DNA of 64,000 nt from Dinoroseobacter shibae DFL 12 = DSM 16493 (GTDB lineage Bacteria > Pseudomonadota > Alphaproteobacteria > Rhodobacterales > Rhodobacteraceae). This document shows positions 36,593 to 45,477 of the stretch, in pieces. The notes beneath the pieces are model-generated. The model had not been told where the DNA came from and did no database searches. It worked only from the letters and a program-made list of their open reading frames with translations. The first letter of the stretch is position 1. Each line of letters opens with the position of its first letter. Made by a program: the position numbers and the translations under genes. The stretch covers positions 1,922,001 to 1,986,000 of the forward strand of contig NC_009952.1 of the NCBI RefSeq assembly GCF_000018145.1, given 5' to 3'.

Positions 36593-37968
36593 CAGCTTCC
36601 CCTTTCAGCGTCCCACAGGGGCGGCGGGAGCGACGAGATTTCCGCCAGCCGCGCGCGCACCTGATCATCAGAGCCGATGCCATAACGTGCCCAGCCGAGA
36701 CTGTCGAGCCGCACGGTGCGGGCCTCGTTGGGGCGACCGAGCATGTCGAGGGCTTCGGCCTTCATCATCATCAGCGTGGCCAGAAGCGCCGCGTTTTCAG
36801 AGCGCTGGACCGCAGGCAGGGCTTCGTTCACCAGCCGCAGGGCGGTGTCGGGCTGGCCATTGGTCAGCGCGAAGGCGACGATCTGCATGGTGACATGGGC
36901 CTGCTGGACCTCGGTGCCCGGTGCCTCGGAATAAAGCCCGCCGGCCTGCAGGAACGAGGCCAGCGACAGCTCGGGATCCGAGCCGAGCGCCAAACGGCCC
37001 AGCACGTAGTAGCTGAAGGCGTGGCGGACATCGGTGAACTTGGCGTCGCGGGCGATGCGCACGGCCTCCACCGCGGTTTCCTCGCGGCGGCGTGGCGAGG
37101 TGCCGGGGCCGAGGGCGGATTCCACCGCCGAGATCCAGTCGCGGCGGGAGATGATAGGCGCGGCGCTGCCCGCGCCGCGTCCGGCCGGGTTGACCCGGTC
37201 GAGAATGCCCGGCAACGCCTGCTGGACCTGGGCGGGGCTCATGCCCGAGCGCAGTTGGGGCGCATAGGTCACGCGCAGCATGAGCATGTCGAAGCTGGTC
37301 AGCACCGGGTGGAAATTGTCATCGTTGAAGACCGAGTTTTCCAGCCGGTAAAGGTCGTTGAGGGGCCCGAGCGCCTGGGCGATTTCCTCGTGCAGGCAGT
37401 CGCGGATTTCCTGGGGACTGACATCGCTGGGCACGAAGACCGAGGCCTTGGTGCGGGTCTCCAGCCGGGTCCAGTCGACGCGGGTGGAGCGGCGGTTGCG
37501 GACGAATTCGTCGAACCCGTCCACGTTGGGGACCACGAAACAGGCCGCTTGCGGGACGTAGCGCTGGATCTGCTTGCGAGTCAGCGCCTCGACCACGATC
37601 TGCGCCTCGGCGCCCTGCCCGGCGCGGGCAATGTCGATCCCGGCCTCGCGGCGCAGACGCTCCAGCAGCCGCGCGAGGTCAGGCCCAAGGGTGCTGGGGG
37701 CCGCGCCACGCACGGCGACGCGCACCGGGCCCTCGAACCGGGTGAACCGGGTCAGTTGCCGGCCGCTTTCCATCTGGAAGCTGAGTTCCATGAAATCCGC
37801 CGCAAGCTGGCGGTTGGTGGCGCGGATCGGCGCGGGCTGGTAGCTGCCGAAGGTCTTCATCGGGGGCAGCTCGCTGGTCGCCGGAGCGCGCGTGGGCTGT
37901 TCGGAGACCGGGGCCGCGGCGCAACCGGCCAGCAGGGCAAGGGCGCAGACAGACAGGACACGGATCAT
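36592..37968 (-). CDS. DUF2927 lipoprotein
   Basis: A 458-aa protein starting with a lipoprotein signal (ALALLAGCAAAP, lipobox LAGC). The DUF2927 domain occupies about residues 70-260 with RLRREAGIDI, the C-rich QAACFVVPNVDG and RDCLHEEIAQALGPLNDLYR, whose HEE resembles a metal-protease-like motif. The last 180 residues form TPR-like helices (LALGSDPELSLASFLQAGG). Its start overlaps the GNAT gene stop by 4 bases. No function is assigned to the family. Confidence 0.86.
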   Translation of the reverse strand: MIRVLSVCALALLAGCAAAPVSEQPTRAPATSELPPMKTFGSYQPAPIRATNRQLAADFMELSFQMESGRQLTRFTRFEGPVRVAVRGAAPSTLGPDLARLLERLRREAGIDIARAGQGAEAQIVVEALTRKQIQRYVPQAACFVVPNVDGFDEFVRNRRSTRVDWTRLETRTKASVFVPSDVSPQEIRDCLHEEIAQALGPLNDLYRLENSVFNDDNFHPVLTSFDMLMLRVTYAPQLRSGMSPAQVQQALPGILDRVNPAGRGAGSAAPIISRRDWISAVESALGPGTSPRRREETAVEAVRIARDAKFTDVRHAFSYYVLGRLALGSDPELSLASFLQAGGLYSEAPGTEVQQAHVTMQIVAFALTNGQPDTALRLVNEALPAVQRSENAALLATLMMMKAEALDMLGRPNEARTVRLDSLGWARYGIGSDDQVRARLAEISSLPPPLWDAERGS

Positions 37969-38423
37969 GACGCCGCCCTCACATACTTGATGAACGGGGT
38001 TTCCCGGGCGACCCGGTCATAGAGCCGCCGGGCCTGGGTGTTGTGCGCCTGGGTCAACCAATAGACCCCCGCGGCACCGTCGGCATCGGCGGCGGCGTAG
38101 ACATGGGCGATCAGTGCCCGCCCCACCCCCAATCCACGTGCGGCGGGGGCAGTGAACAGATCCTGAAGGTAGCAGACCGGGGCCACCTGCCAGCCATGGC
38201 GGTGGTAGATATAGTGAACGAGCCCCACGGGCGTGTCGCCCCGCACCGCCAACGCGCCCTGGTAGTCGGTCACCTCCGGGTCGCAGAGCCGATCAAAGCT
38301 GGTGGCGTAGACCTCCGGGGGCAGTTCGGTTTCGTAAAACGCGAGATAGGCGCGCCAAAGTGCCCGCCACGCGGGGGCGTCGTCGGGCGTGATCGCCCGG
38401 ATGCAGAGGTCAGGACCGGTCAT
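37965..38423 (-). CDS. GNAT-family N-acetyltransferase
   Basis: A 152-aa acetyltransferase with the acetyl-CoA motif RGLGVGRALI and the flanking strand CYLQDLFTAPAA; the end TQAHNTQARRLYDRVARETP is typical of the GNAT group using small amines. The substrate is unknown. Its stop overlaps the DUF2927 start (ATGA). Confidence 0.9.
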   Translation of the reverse strand: MTGPDLCIRAITPDDAPAWRALWRAYLAFYETELPPEVYATSFDRLCDPEVTDYQGALAVRGDTPVGLVHYIYHRHGWQVAPVCYLQDLFTAPAARGLGVGRALIAHVYAAADADGAAGVYWLTQAHNTQARRLYDRVARETPFIKYVRAAS

Positions 38424-38642
38424 GGGCCAAGGATGCGGAGGTTAACGCCCGCGCGCAAGCCCGCGGGCGCGGTGTGCCTGCATCCGGCGCAAACTAGGCA
38501 AAAGTGATGTGTGTTTGCGATACACTCCGGTCCGTGGCGCAAAGTCGTTGCGCATCTCGCGCCAAAGCCTTGGGATCCCGGCTGCATGCGAGGGTTGAAG
38601 GTCAGCCCGCAACCGCCTGTCAAGACGGTGAATTCGGATCCC

Positions 38643-39485
38643 TCAGCGGCGCCCGGAGCGCGCCATGAAGGCCAGCCGTTCGAACAGGGCCACGTCCTGC
38701 TCGTTTTTCAGGAGCGCGCCGTGGAGCTTGGGCAGCGCATTGGCCCCGTCGCGCTTGAGATCCTCGGGCGACAGGTCCTCGGCCAGCAGCAGCTTGAGCC
38801 AGTCCAGCACCTCGGAGGTCGAGGGCTTCTTCTTCAGCCCCGGGGTCTCGCGGATCTCGTAGAACTGGGTCAGCGCCGTGGACAACAGCGCGCCCTTGAT
38901 GCCCGGATGATGGACCTCGACGATCTTGCGCAGGGTCTCTTCGCCCGGAAAGGCGATGTAGTGGAAAAAGCAGCGCCGCAGGAAGGCGTCGGGCAGCTCC
39001 TTTTCATTGTTCGAGGTGATGATGACGATGGGCCGGACCTTGGCGCGGATGGTCTCGCCGGTCTCGTAGACGAAGAATTCCATCCGGTCGAGTTCCTGCA
39101 GCAGGTCGTTGGGAAACTCGATATCGGCCTTGTCGATCTCGTCGATCAGCAGGACGACCTTGCCGTCGGCCTCGAACGCCTGCCAGAGCTTGCCCTTCTT
39201 GATGTAGTTGGACACGTCATGGACCCGGTCCTCGCCCAGTTGGCTGTCGCGCAACCGGCTGACCGCGTCGTATTCATAGAGCCCCTGCTGGGCCCGGGTG
39301 GTGGATTTGATCGACCATTCGATCATCGGCAGATCGAGCGCGGCGGCGACCTGGCGGGCCAGTTCGGTCTTGCCGGTGCCCGGCTCGCCCTTGACCAGCA
39401 GCGGACGTTCCAGGGTCACGGCCGCGTTGACCGCCACCTTGAGATCGTCGGTGGCGACATATGCCTGTGTACCTTCGAACCGCAT
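38643..39485 (-). CDS. MoxR-family AAA+ ATPase
   Basis: A 280-aa ATPase with Walker A GEPGTGKT, Walker B VVLLIDEID, sensor 1 IITSNNEKELPDAFLRR and a C-terminal lid. MoxR ATPases act as chaperones with a vWA partner, here most likely the gene at 35234. It lies 220 bases upstream of the GNAT gene; nothing recognisable fills that gap. Confidence 0.93.
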   Translation of the reverse strand: MRFEGTQAYVATDDLKVAVNAAVTLERPLLVKGEPGTGKTELARQVAAALDLPMIEWSIKSTTRAQQGLYEYDAVSRLRDSQLGEDRVHDVSNYIKKGKLWQAFEADGKVVLLIDEIDKADIEFPNDLLQELDRMEFFVYETGETIRAKVRPIVIITSNNEKELPDAFLRRCFFHYIAFPGEETLRKIVEVHHPGIKGALLSTALTQFYEIRETPGLKKKPSTSEVLDWLKLLLAEDLSPEDLKRDGANALPKLHGALLKNEQDVALFERLAFMARSGRR

Positions 39486-39665
39486 CCGCGCCCCTCGCTG
39501 CTTCGTGATCTTGCGACGTTACACCAGCTTCGATTTCGGCGGGCAACCCCCTATATTTACGTGACATCCCTTGGGAATCTCAGTATGACGCAGCCAATAT
39601 GGGGGGGGCGCTGAATGGCAGCAGACACCAATACTGATCATTCGGCCCTGCATGAGGGAGCAGAC

Positions 39666-40088
39666 ATGCGTGTAGAGACGTTCTTGCCTGATGATTACCG
39701 TCCCGCAGAGGACGAACCGTTCATGAACGAGCGCCAGACGGAGTATTTCCGTCGCAAGCTGCTGGCCTGGAAGGCCGAGTTGCTGGAAGAGAGCCAGAAC
39801 ACCATTTCGGAGCTTCAGGGTGCGGCGCGCAACATTCCCGACGTGGCCGATCGCGCCAGCGAGGAAACCGACCGGGCGCTGGAGCTGCGCACCCGGGACC
39901 GGCAGCGCAAGCTGATCTCGAAGATCGACGCGGCCCTGCGCCGGATCGAAGAGGGCGAGTACGGATATTGCGAAGCCACGGGCGAGCCGATCTCGCTGAA
40001 GCGGCTGGATGCGCGCCCGATCGCGACCCTGAGCCTGGAGGCACAGGAGCGGCACGAGCGCCGCGAGAAGGTGCATCGCGACGACTGA
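39666..40088 (+). CDS. dksA: RNA polymerase-binding transcription factor DksA (single-Cys type)
   Basis: A 140-aa DksA. The coiled coil (about residues 18-95) carries the tip motif DVADRA, i.e. DxxDxA, which contacts the polymerase secondary channel with ppGpp. The zinc-finger region keeps only one cysteine (YGYCEATGEP); the other three positions are replaced, as in the Rhodobacter-type DksA that works without a classical Zn site. The ATG at 39666 (MRVETFLPDDYRPAED) matches the family start and has GAGGGAG upstream; the frame is open 17 codons earlier. Confidence 0.93.
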   Translation: MRVETFLPDDYRPAEDEPFMNERQTEYFRRKLLAWKAELLEESQNTISELQGAARNIPDVADRASEETDRALELRTRDRQRKLISKIDAALRRIEEGEYGYCEATGEPISLKRLDARPIATLSLEAQERHERREKVHRDD

Positions 40089-40147
40089 GCCCGCCGCCCC
40101 CCTGCCGCGACGCGCCATAAAGATGCAGGGAAGTCACAGTTTCACAG

Positions 40148-40176
40148 ACACCGGAGCCCTGCCTCCGGTGTTTTTG
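40148..40176 (+). terminator. dksA rho-independent terminator
   Basis: ACACCGGAG (40148-40156), loop CCCTGC, CTCCGGTGT (40163-40171), then a T-rich tract TTTTGTTTT. A perfect 9-base stem. Confidence 0.92.
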
Positions 40177-40220
40177 TTTTCGGGCTTTGAGCCTCCATAT
40201 TTTGCCGGTACTCCCAACAT

Positions 40221-41390
40221 ATGGTGTTACTGGGGCGTGAAATCACTGTTCTTGGAGCCGGGATTGGCGGGCTGACGGCGGCGCTGTGCCTGGCCGCGCG
40301 CGGCGCGCGGGTCACCGTGCTGGAACAGGCGCCCGAAATCCGCGAGATGGGGGCCGGCCTGCAGATCAGCCCGAACGGGCGCTGCGTTTTGCAGGCGCTG
40401 GGTCTTGGCGAGACCCTGGATGCCGCGACGATCCGCGCCCGGGCCGTGGTGCTGCGCGACTTCGCCGATGGGCGCGAGGTGCTGCGGATGCCGCTGGAGG
40501 CCAATGACGGGTTCCGCCTGACCCATCGCGCGGACCTGATCGACCTTCTGGCCGACGCCGCGCGCGCCGCCGGCATCACCCTGCGGCTGGGCTGCAAGGT
40601 GGACGCGGTGGAGTTGGAGGACGGCGCGCATCCGGTCCTGCGGCTGGCCGATGGCACATCCGAGACCGCCGAGATCCTGGTCGGTGCGGACGGGCTGCAT
40701 AGCCAGGTGCGCAAGGTGGTGGAGCGGCCCGTGGCGCCCTTTTTCACCGGGCAGGTCGCCTGGCGCATGGTGCTGCCGCAATCGGTGCCGCCGGAGCCGG
40801 AGGCGAGCGTGTTCATGGGCCCCGGCCGCCACGTGGTGAGTTACCCGCTGCGCGAGGGGCGCGAACGCAACGTCGTGGCCGTGGAGGAACGCGACCGCTG
40901 GACCGCCGAGGGCTGGACCCACAAGGATGATCCCATGCGCGTGGCGCGGGCCTTCGCGAGCTTTGCGCCGCAGGTGCGCAACTGGCTGAAGGCGGCGCAG
41001 ACGGTGCATGTCTGGGGCCTGTTCCGGCACGAAGTGGCCGCGCGCTGGCACAAGGATGGGGCGGTGCTGGTGGGGGATGCGGCGCATCCCACCCTGCCTT
41101 TCCTGGCCCAGGGCGCGAACATGGCGCTGGAGGATGCCTGGGTGCTGGCCGACAGCCTGGCGCAGGCCGACAGCCGCGAGGCGGGCTTCGCGCTCTATCA
41201 GTCGCGGCGAGAGGCGCGGGTGCGCCGGACCGTGCAGGCGGCCAATGGCAATGCGCGGAATTATCACCTGCAACTCGGGCCGGTGCGCAGCATGGCCCAT
41301 GCGGGTCTGTCGCTGTTCAACCGGTTCGCGCCGACCGTGCCCCTGCGCAAGTTCGACTGGCTCTACGGCAAGGACGTGACCAGGGGCTGA
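40221..41390 (+). CDS. FAD-dependent aromatic-ring monooxygenase (salicylate hydroxylase-like)
   Basis: A 389-aa group A flavoprotein: dinucleotide motif GAGIGGLTAALCLAARGARV at the N-terminus, the DG motif ILVGADGLHSQVR near residue 155, and the GD motif GAVLVGDAAHPTLPFLAQG near 280, which binds the FAD ribityl chain. Such enzymes hydroxylate or decarboxylate small aromatics with NAD(P)H; the substrate is unknown, and no aromatic pathway genes surround it. It is convergent with xthA, with 7 bases between the stops. Confidence 0.88.
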   Translation: MVLLGREITVLGAGIGGLTAALCLAARGARVTVLEQAPEIREMGAGLQISPNGRCVLQALGLGETLDAATIRARAVVLRDFADGREVLRMPLEANDGFRLTHRADLIDLLADAARAAGITLRLGCKVDAVELEDGAHPVLRLADGTSETAEILVGADGLHSQVRKVVERPVAPFFTGQVAWRMVLPQSVPPEPEASVFMGPGRHVVSYPLREGRERNVVAVEERDRWTAEGWTHKDDPMRVARAFASFAPQVRNWLKAAQTVHVWGLFRHEVAARWHKDGAVLVGDAAHPTLPFLAQGANMALEDAWVLADSLAQADSREAGFALYQSRREARVRRTVQAANGNARNYHLQLGPVRSMAHAGLSLFNRFAPTVPLRKFDWLYGKDVTRG

Positions 41391-41397
41391 GCGCCCG

Positions 41398-42177
41398 TCA
41401 GGCCGCCAGGTCCACCACCACGGGCACGTGATCGGACGGCTTTTCGCCGCCGCGCACGGCCGCGTCGATCCGGCAGTCCCGCATCAGGTCCGCGCAGTCC
41501 GGCGTCATCAAGATATGGTCGATCCGGATGCCGTCATTGCGCTGCCAGGCGCCGGCCTGGTAATCCCAGAACGAGTAATGCCCCGGCCCGGGCACGCGGG
41601 TGCGGAACGCGTCGGTGAAGCCGAGATTCAGGATCTCGCGGAAGGCCGCGCGCGAGGCGGGCAGCGCCAGCGCATCCTTGCGCCAGGCTTCGGGGCGGGC
41701 GGCGTCCTCGTCCAGGGGAATGATGTTGTAGTCGCCCGCCATGAGGGCCGGTTCCTCGGCCGCCAGAAGTTCCGCCGCGCGGGTCTTCAGCCGGGCCATC
41801 CAGGCCAGTTTGTAGTCGTATTTCGGCCCCGGCGCGGGGTTGCCATTGGGCAGGTAGAGCCCGCAGACGCGCACGGGCACGTCGCCCATCACGGTCGCCT
41901 CGATCCAGCGGGCCTGTTCGTCGCCGTCATCGCCGGGCAGGCCGCGGGTGACATCCTCCAGCGGGAGTTTCGACAGGATGGCGACGCCGTTGAAGCTCTT
42001 CTGGCCGTGGGTTTCGACGGTGTAGCCCATGTCCTCGAACAGCTCCCGTGGGAAGGCCGCGTCGACGGATTTGATCTCTTGCAGGACGACGACGTCGGGG
42101 CTGGCCTCACGCAGCCAGTCCGGCAGGGCGTTGATCCGGGCCTTGATCCCGTTGATGTTGAATGTCGCGATCTGCAT
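41398..42177 (-). CDS. xthA: Exodeoxyribonuclease III
   Basis: A 259-aa AP endonuclease/3'-5' exonuclease of base-excision repair. Catalytic residues of the EEP family are visible: Asn in ATFNINGIKAR, Glu in VVLQEIKSVD, Asp-Asn in MAGDYNIIP, and IDHILMT with SDHVPVVVDL at the end. The ATG at 42177 (MQIATFNING) is fixed by homology; the frame opens 10 codons earlier. Confidence 0.94.
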   Translation of the reverse strand: MQIATFNINGIKARINALPDWLREASPDVVVLQEIKSVDAAFPRELFEDMGYTVETHGQKSFNGVAILSKLPLEDVTRGLPGDDGDEQARWIEATVMGDVPVRVCGLYLPNGNPAPGPKYDYKLAWMARLKTRAAELLAAEEPALMAGDYNIIPLDEDAARPEAWRKDALALPASRAAFREILNLGFTDAFRTRVPGPGHYSFWDYQAGAWQRNDGIRIDHILMTPDCADLMRDCRIDAAVRGGEKPSDHVPVVVDLAA

Positions 42178-42307
42178 GGGACCCCCGGTTTTGGCCGCAT
42201 AGAGCAACAGGCGGCGGGCGGTGTCCAGACCCTTCGGGCGGTGATCCGGCGGCGCGCGCTGCGCGCGCAGGTTTGCGGCCCGTGCCGGGCCGATGCTGCA
42301 GGGGGGC

Positions 42308-42362
42308 GCTGCCCCGGACCTGCGCGCCTCCCCCGGAGTATTTTCACACAGATGAAGGAGGG
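42308..42362 (+). repeat. Short intergenic repeat, copy 2
   Basis: GCTGCCCCGGACCTGCGCGC followed by CTCCCCCGGAGTATTTTCAC and ACAGATGAAGGAGG. The right half matches the element at 1031-1060. It lies in the 204-base gap between xthA and rnd. The left half (GCTGCCCC...CGCGCCTCCCCC) is also a familiar companion of this element in Rhodobacteraceae, by recollection. Confidence 0.55.
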
Positions 42363-42381
42363 GCCGCCCGGTCAGCGCGCG

Positions 42382-43539
42382 TCAGAGTTCGACGATGCGG
42401 ACCTTGCTGCCTTGGGTGGTCAGCGCGATCTTGCCGTCGCAGAGCCGCAGGGCATCCTGGCCGAAGACCTGGGCGCGCCAGCCCTTCAGCGCCTGGACGG
42501 TCATTTCCCCTGCCGCCATGGCGTCGAGATCGGCGGCAGAGGCGATCATCCGCGAGGCGACGCCGGCGTCTTCGGACTTGGCCTTGAGCAGCACCCGGAG
42601 CAGGTCCGCAAGCGCGGTGTTGACCTGCAGTTTTTCGCGGCTGCGGTCGATCTCCGGGTAGTCCTCGGGCTCGGTCGCCTGGCCTTCGGCCACGGCGGCG
42701 AGGATGCCCTCGGCGATCTCGCCGCGCCGGGCCTCGCGCAGCAGCAGGCGCGAGCGGCCCAGATCCTGCACCGATTGCGGCTTGGTGGAGGCCAGTTCCA
42801 GCAGCGCATCGTCCTTGAACACCCGGCTGCGGGGGATGTTGCGCCCCTGGGCGAAGGTTTCGCGGAACCGCGCGAGCGCCCGGACGGTCGACAGGAACTT
42901 GCCCGAATTGGTGCGGGTTTTCACCCGGCGCCAGGCCTCGTCCGGGTCGACCACGTAGATCTCGGGATCGAGCAGGCCCTGTAGCTCCTCCTCGACCCAG
43001 GCGCGGCGGCCGGTCTTGTCGATCGCGGCGGCGAGGTATTCGTAGATCACGCGCAGATGGGTGACATCGGCCAGGGCGTATTTCTTCTGCGCCTTGGAGA
43101 GGGGCCGGTGGGACCAGTCGGTGAAGCGCGAGGTCTTGTCGAGGCTCTCGCGGGCGATCTTGCGCACCAGCGTCTCGTAGCCGACTTGCTCGCCGAAGCC
43201 GCAGACCATGGCCGCGACCTGGGTGTCGAAAAGCGGCTCGGGAAAGACCCCGTGCTCGACGAAGAAGATCTCGAGGTCCTGCCGGGCCGCGTGGAACACC
43301 TTGACCACGTCGGGGTTGCGGAAGAGATCCAGCATCGGCGCGAGGGACATGCCCTCGGCCAGCGGGTCGACCAGCACGGCGGTCTCTTCCCCCTCGCCCG
43401 GATAGGCAAGCTGGACGAGGCAGAGCTTGGCGTAATAGGTGCGCTCGCGCAGAAACTCGGTATCGACTGTGACGTAGTCATGCTCGGCCGCACGGGCGCA
43501 GAAGTCGGCCAGTGCGGCGGTATCGGTCAGTGTGTCCAT
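42382..43539 (-). CDS. rnd: Ribonuclease D
   Basis: A 385-aa 3'-5' RNA exonuclease used in tRNA 3' maturation. The DEDDy residues are in VTVDTEFLRERTYYA (Asp, Glu), VFHAARQDLEIFF (Asp) and KYALADVTHLRVIYEYL (Asp, with Tyr five residues before). An HRDC domain follows at about residues 215-295 (RALARFRETFAQGRNIPRSR). It follows purN on the same strand with a 97-base gap. Confidence 0.95.
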   Translation of the reverse strand: MDTLTDTAALADFCARAAEHDYVTVDTEFLRERTYYAKLCLVQLAYPGEGEETAVLVDPLAEGMSLAPMLDLFRNPDVVKVFHAARQDLEIFFVEHGVFPEPLFDTQVAAMVCGFGEQVGYETLVRKIARESLDKTSRFTDWSHRPLSKAQKKYALADVTHLRVIYEYLAAAIDKTGRRAWVEEELQGLLDPEIYVVDPDEAWRRVKTRTNSGKFLSTVRALARFRETFAQGRNIPRSRVFKDDALLELASTKPQSVQDLGRSRLLLREARRGEIAEGILAAVAEGQATEPEDYPEIDRSREKLQVNTALADLLRVLLKAKSEDAGVASRMIASAADLDAMAAGEMTVQALKGWRAQVFGQDALRLCDGKIALTTQGSKVRIVEL

Positions 43540-43636
43540 CAGGGCCTTGTCTGTTGGCGTGTTTTCTTGTGTCGGCCTCGCTGGGTCCGGTTCTACGCGG
43601 TTTGACCCCGGCGCGAAAGGGGGGCGATTGGCGCAG

Positions 43637-44230
43637 TCAGTCGAGGTCGATCCGGCTGCGGTCGCCGGCAGCGAAGCGGCGCAGGACCGCCGGGTAGAGG
43701 CGGTGTTCGAGGGTCAGGACCCGGGCGGCGAGGGTTTCGGAGGTATCGCCGGGAGCGATGGCCAGCCGGGCCTGTCCGAGGATCGGGCCGTCGTCGAGGG
43801 CGGGCGTGACCTCGTGCACGGTGCAGCCGTGGTGGGTATCGCCCGCCTCCAGAGCCCGGGCATGGGTGTGCAGGCCCTTGTATTTCGGCAGGAGCGACGG
43901 GTGAATATTGAGAATCCGGCCCGACCAGCGGGCGACGAATTCCGGGGTCAGAACCCGCATGAAGCCCGCCAGGCACAGGATGTCCGGGGCCGCGGCGTCG
44001 AGATGTTCGGACAGGGCTGCCTCGAACCCCGCGCGGTCGCCCTTGAAGGGGCGGTGATCCACGGCGGCGGTGGGAATGCCGCGATGGGCGGCCTTGGTCA
44101 GCCCCCCTGCCCGCGGATCGTTGGCGGCCACGAGTACCGGGCGCGCTGGGTGGTCGCCGGTCATGCTGTCCACCAGAGCCAGCATGTTCGACCCGCCCCC
44201 GGAGATCAGGATCGCGACGCGTCCGGTCAA
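43637..44230 (-). CDS. purN: Phosphoribosylglycinamide formyltransferase
   Basis: PurN formylates GAR with 10-formyl-THF. The 197-aa product shows [16 protein letters not shown], the catalytic [14 protein letters not shown] with upstream RILNIHPS, and [16 protein letters not shown]. The best start is TTG at 44230, overlapping the purM stop as TTGA; the frame upstream is purM antisense-like nonsense. A TTG start and overlap imply translational coupling to purM. Confidence 0.93.
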   Translation of the reverse strand: MTGRVAILISGGGSNMLALVDSMTGDHPARPVLVAANDPRAGGLTKAAHRGIPTAAVDHRPFKGDRAGFEAALSEHLDAAAPDILCLAGFMRVLTPEFVARWSGRILNIHPSLLPKYKGLHTHARALEAGDTHHGCTVHEVTPALDDGPILGQARLAIAPGDTSETLAARVLTLEHRLYPAVLRRFAAGDRSRIDLD

Positions 44231-45288
44231 AGAAGCGTCCCGCGATAGTGCACGGCGCCCGCGCCTTCGGTGACATGGCCGATCACCGCCACACGCTCGC
44301 CCGCCCCGGCCAGCAGGTCCGCGAGCGCCTCGGCCCGGTCGGGCGCCACGATCAGGGCCATGCCGATCCCGGCGTTGAAGGTCTTGAGCAGTTCGGCCTC
44401 GTCGAGCCCGCCCTCGGCGGCGAGCCAGCGGAACACCGGCGGCAATTCCCACGCGCCGAGGTTGATCTCGATCCCCAGCCCCTCGGGCAGCACCCGGGGC
44501 AGGTTCTCGGTCAGCCCGCCGCCGGTGACATGGGCCAGCCCGTGCACCCCGCCCGCGCGGATCGCCGCCAGCGCCGGTTGCACGTAGAGCCGCGTGGGCG
44601 TCAGCAGGGCCGCGCCGAGAGTCCGGCCCTCGAACGGTGCGGGATCGCCCCAGCCCAGACCGGAGCGCTCGACGATCCGACGCACCAGCGAGTAGCCGTT
44701 GGAATGGACCCCGTCCGAGGCCAGCCCGAGGATCATGTCCCCTGCCGCCACATTCGCGGGCAACGCGCCGCCCCGCTCCATCGCGCCGACGGCAAAGCCC
44801 GCGAGGTCGAAATCGCCCTTGGCATACATGCCCGGCATCTCGGCGGTTTCGCCGCCGATCAGCGCGCAGCCGGAAGTGGCGCAGCCCCGGGCGATACCCT
44901 CGACGATCGTCGCGGCCTCGGCCACGTCGAGCTTTCCGGTGGCGAAATAGTCCAGGAAAAGCAGCGGTTCAGCCCCCTGGCACACGAGGTCGTTGACGCA
45001 CATCGCTACCAGGTCGATCCCGATCGTGTCGACATGGCCGGTGTCGATGGCGATCCGCAGCTTGGTGCCGACCCCGTCCGTGGCGGCCACCAGCACCGGG
45101 TCGGCGTAGCCCGCGGCCCTAAGGTCGAACAGTGCGCCGAAACCGCCCAGACCGCTCATCACGCCCGGGCGAGAGGTGGCCTTGGCGGCGGGCTTGATCC
45201 GGTCCACCAGGGTGTTGCCCGCATCGATGTCGACGCCGGCCTCGGCATATGTCAGACCGGGTTTCGGCGGCGGTGTGTCGGTGGTCAT
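44227..45288 (-). CDS. purM: Phosphoribosylformylglycinamidine cyclo-ligase
   Basis: The 353-aa AIR synthetase closes the imidazole ring. Motifs include [65 protein letters not shown] and [13 protein letters not shown]. It is upstream of and coupled to purN (TTGA overlap). Confidence 0.96.
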   Translation of the reverse strand: MTTDTPPPKPGLTYAEAGVDIDAGNTLVDRIKPAAKATSRPGVMSGLGGFGALFDLRAAGYADPVLVAATDGVGTKLRIAIDTGHVDTIGIDLVAMCVNDLVCQGAEPLLFLDYFATGKLDVAEAATIVEGIARGCATSGCALIGGETAEMPGMYAKGDFDLAGFAVGAMERGGALPANVAAGDMILGLASDGVHSNGYSLVRRIVERSGLGWGDPAPFEGRTLGAALLTPTRLYVQPALAAIRAGGVHGLAHVTGGGLTENLPRVLPEGLGIEINLGAWELPPVFRWLAAEGGLDEAELLKTFNAGIGMALIVAPDRAEALADLLAGAGERVAVIGHVTEGAGAVHYRGTLL

Positions 45289-45400
45289 CTGGGCCTCGTG
45301 TCTGGTTTGCGCGCCTGCTAGCAGGTCGCGGGGCGACTGTCCACGCGCGCAAGGCCCGGACCGCTTGACCGGATCGCAGGGTTTGATACTCAGACGCCGG

Positions 45401-45477
45401 GGGCCTGTAGCTCAATTGGTTAGAGCAGAGCGCTCATAACGCTTTGGTTGCGGGTTCAAGTCCTGCCGGGCCTACCA
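45401..45477 (+). tRNA. tRNA with CAU anticodon (tRNA-Met elongator, or tRNA-Ile2)
   Basis: 77 bases fold as a full cloverleaf with encoded CCA: acceptor GGGCCTG/CGGGCCT (two G-U pairs), D arm GCTC/GAGC, anticodon stem GAGCG/CGCTT with loop CTCATAA (anticodon CAT), T arm GCGGG/CCTGC with loop TTCAAGT, discriminator A. The initiator features (three GC pairs before the anticodon, mismatched position 1-72) are absent, so it is elongator Met or the TilS-modified Ile2. The TGG-rich variable region is closer to Ile2, but this is not decisive. Its 3' 22 bases overlap the antisense Sel1-like gene. Confidence 0.9.

Noticed and set aside
45401-45477. Initiator tRNA-fMet
   Set aside because: The anticodon is CAU, but the anticodon stem lacks three consecutive G-C pairs and the 1-72 position is G-U, not a mismatch typical of initiators.
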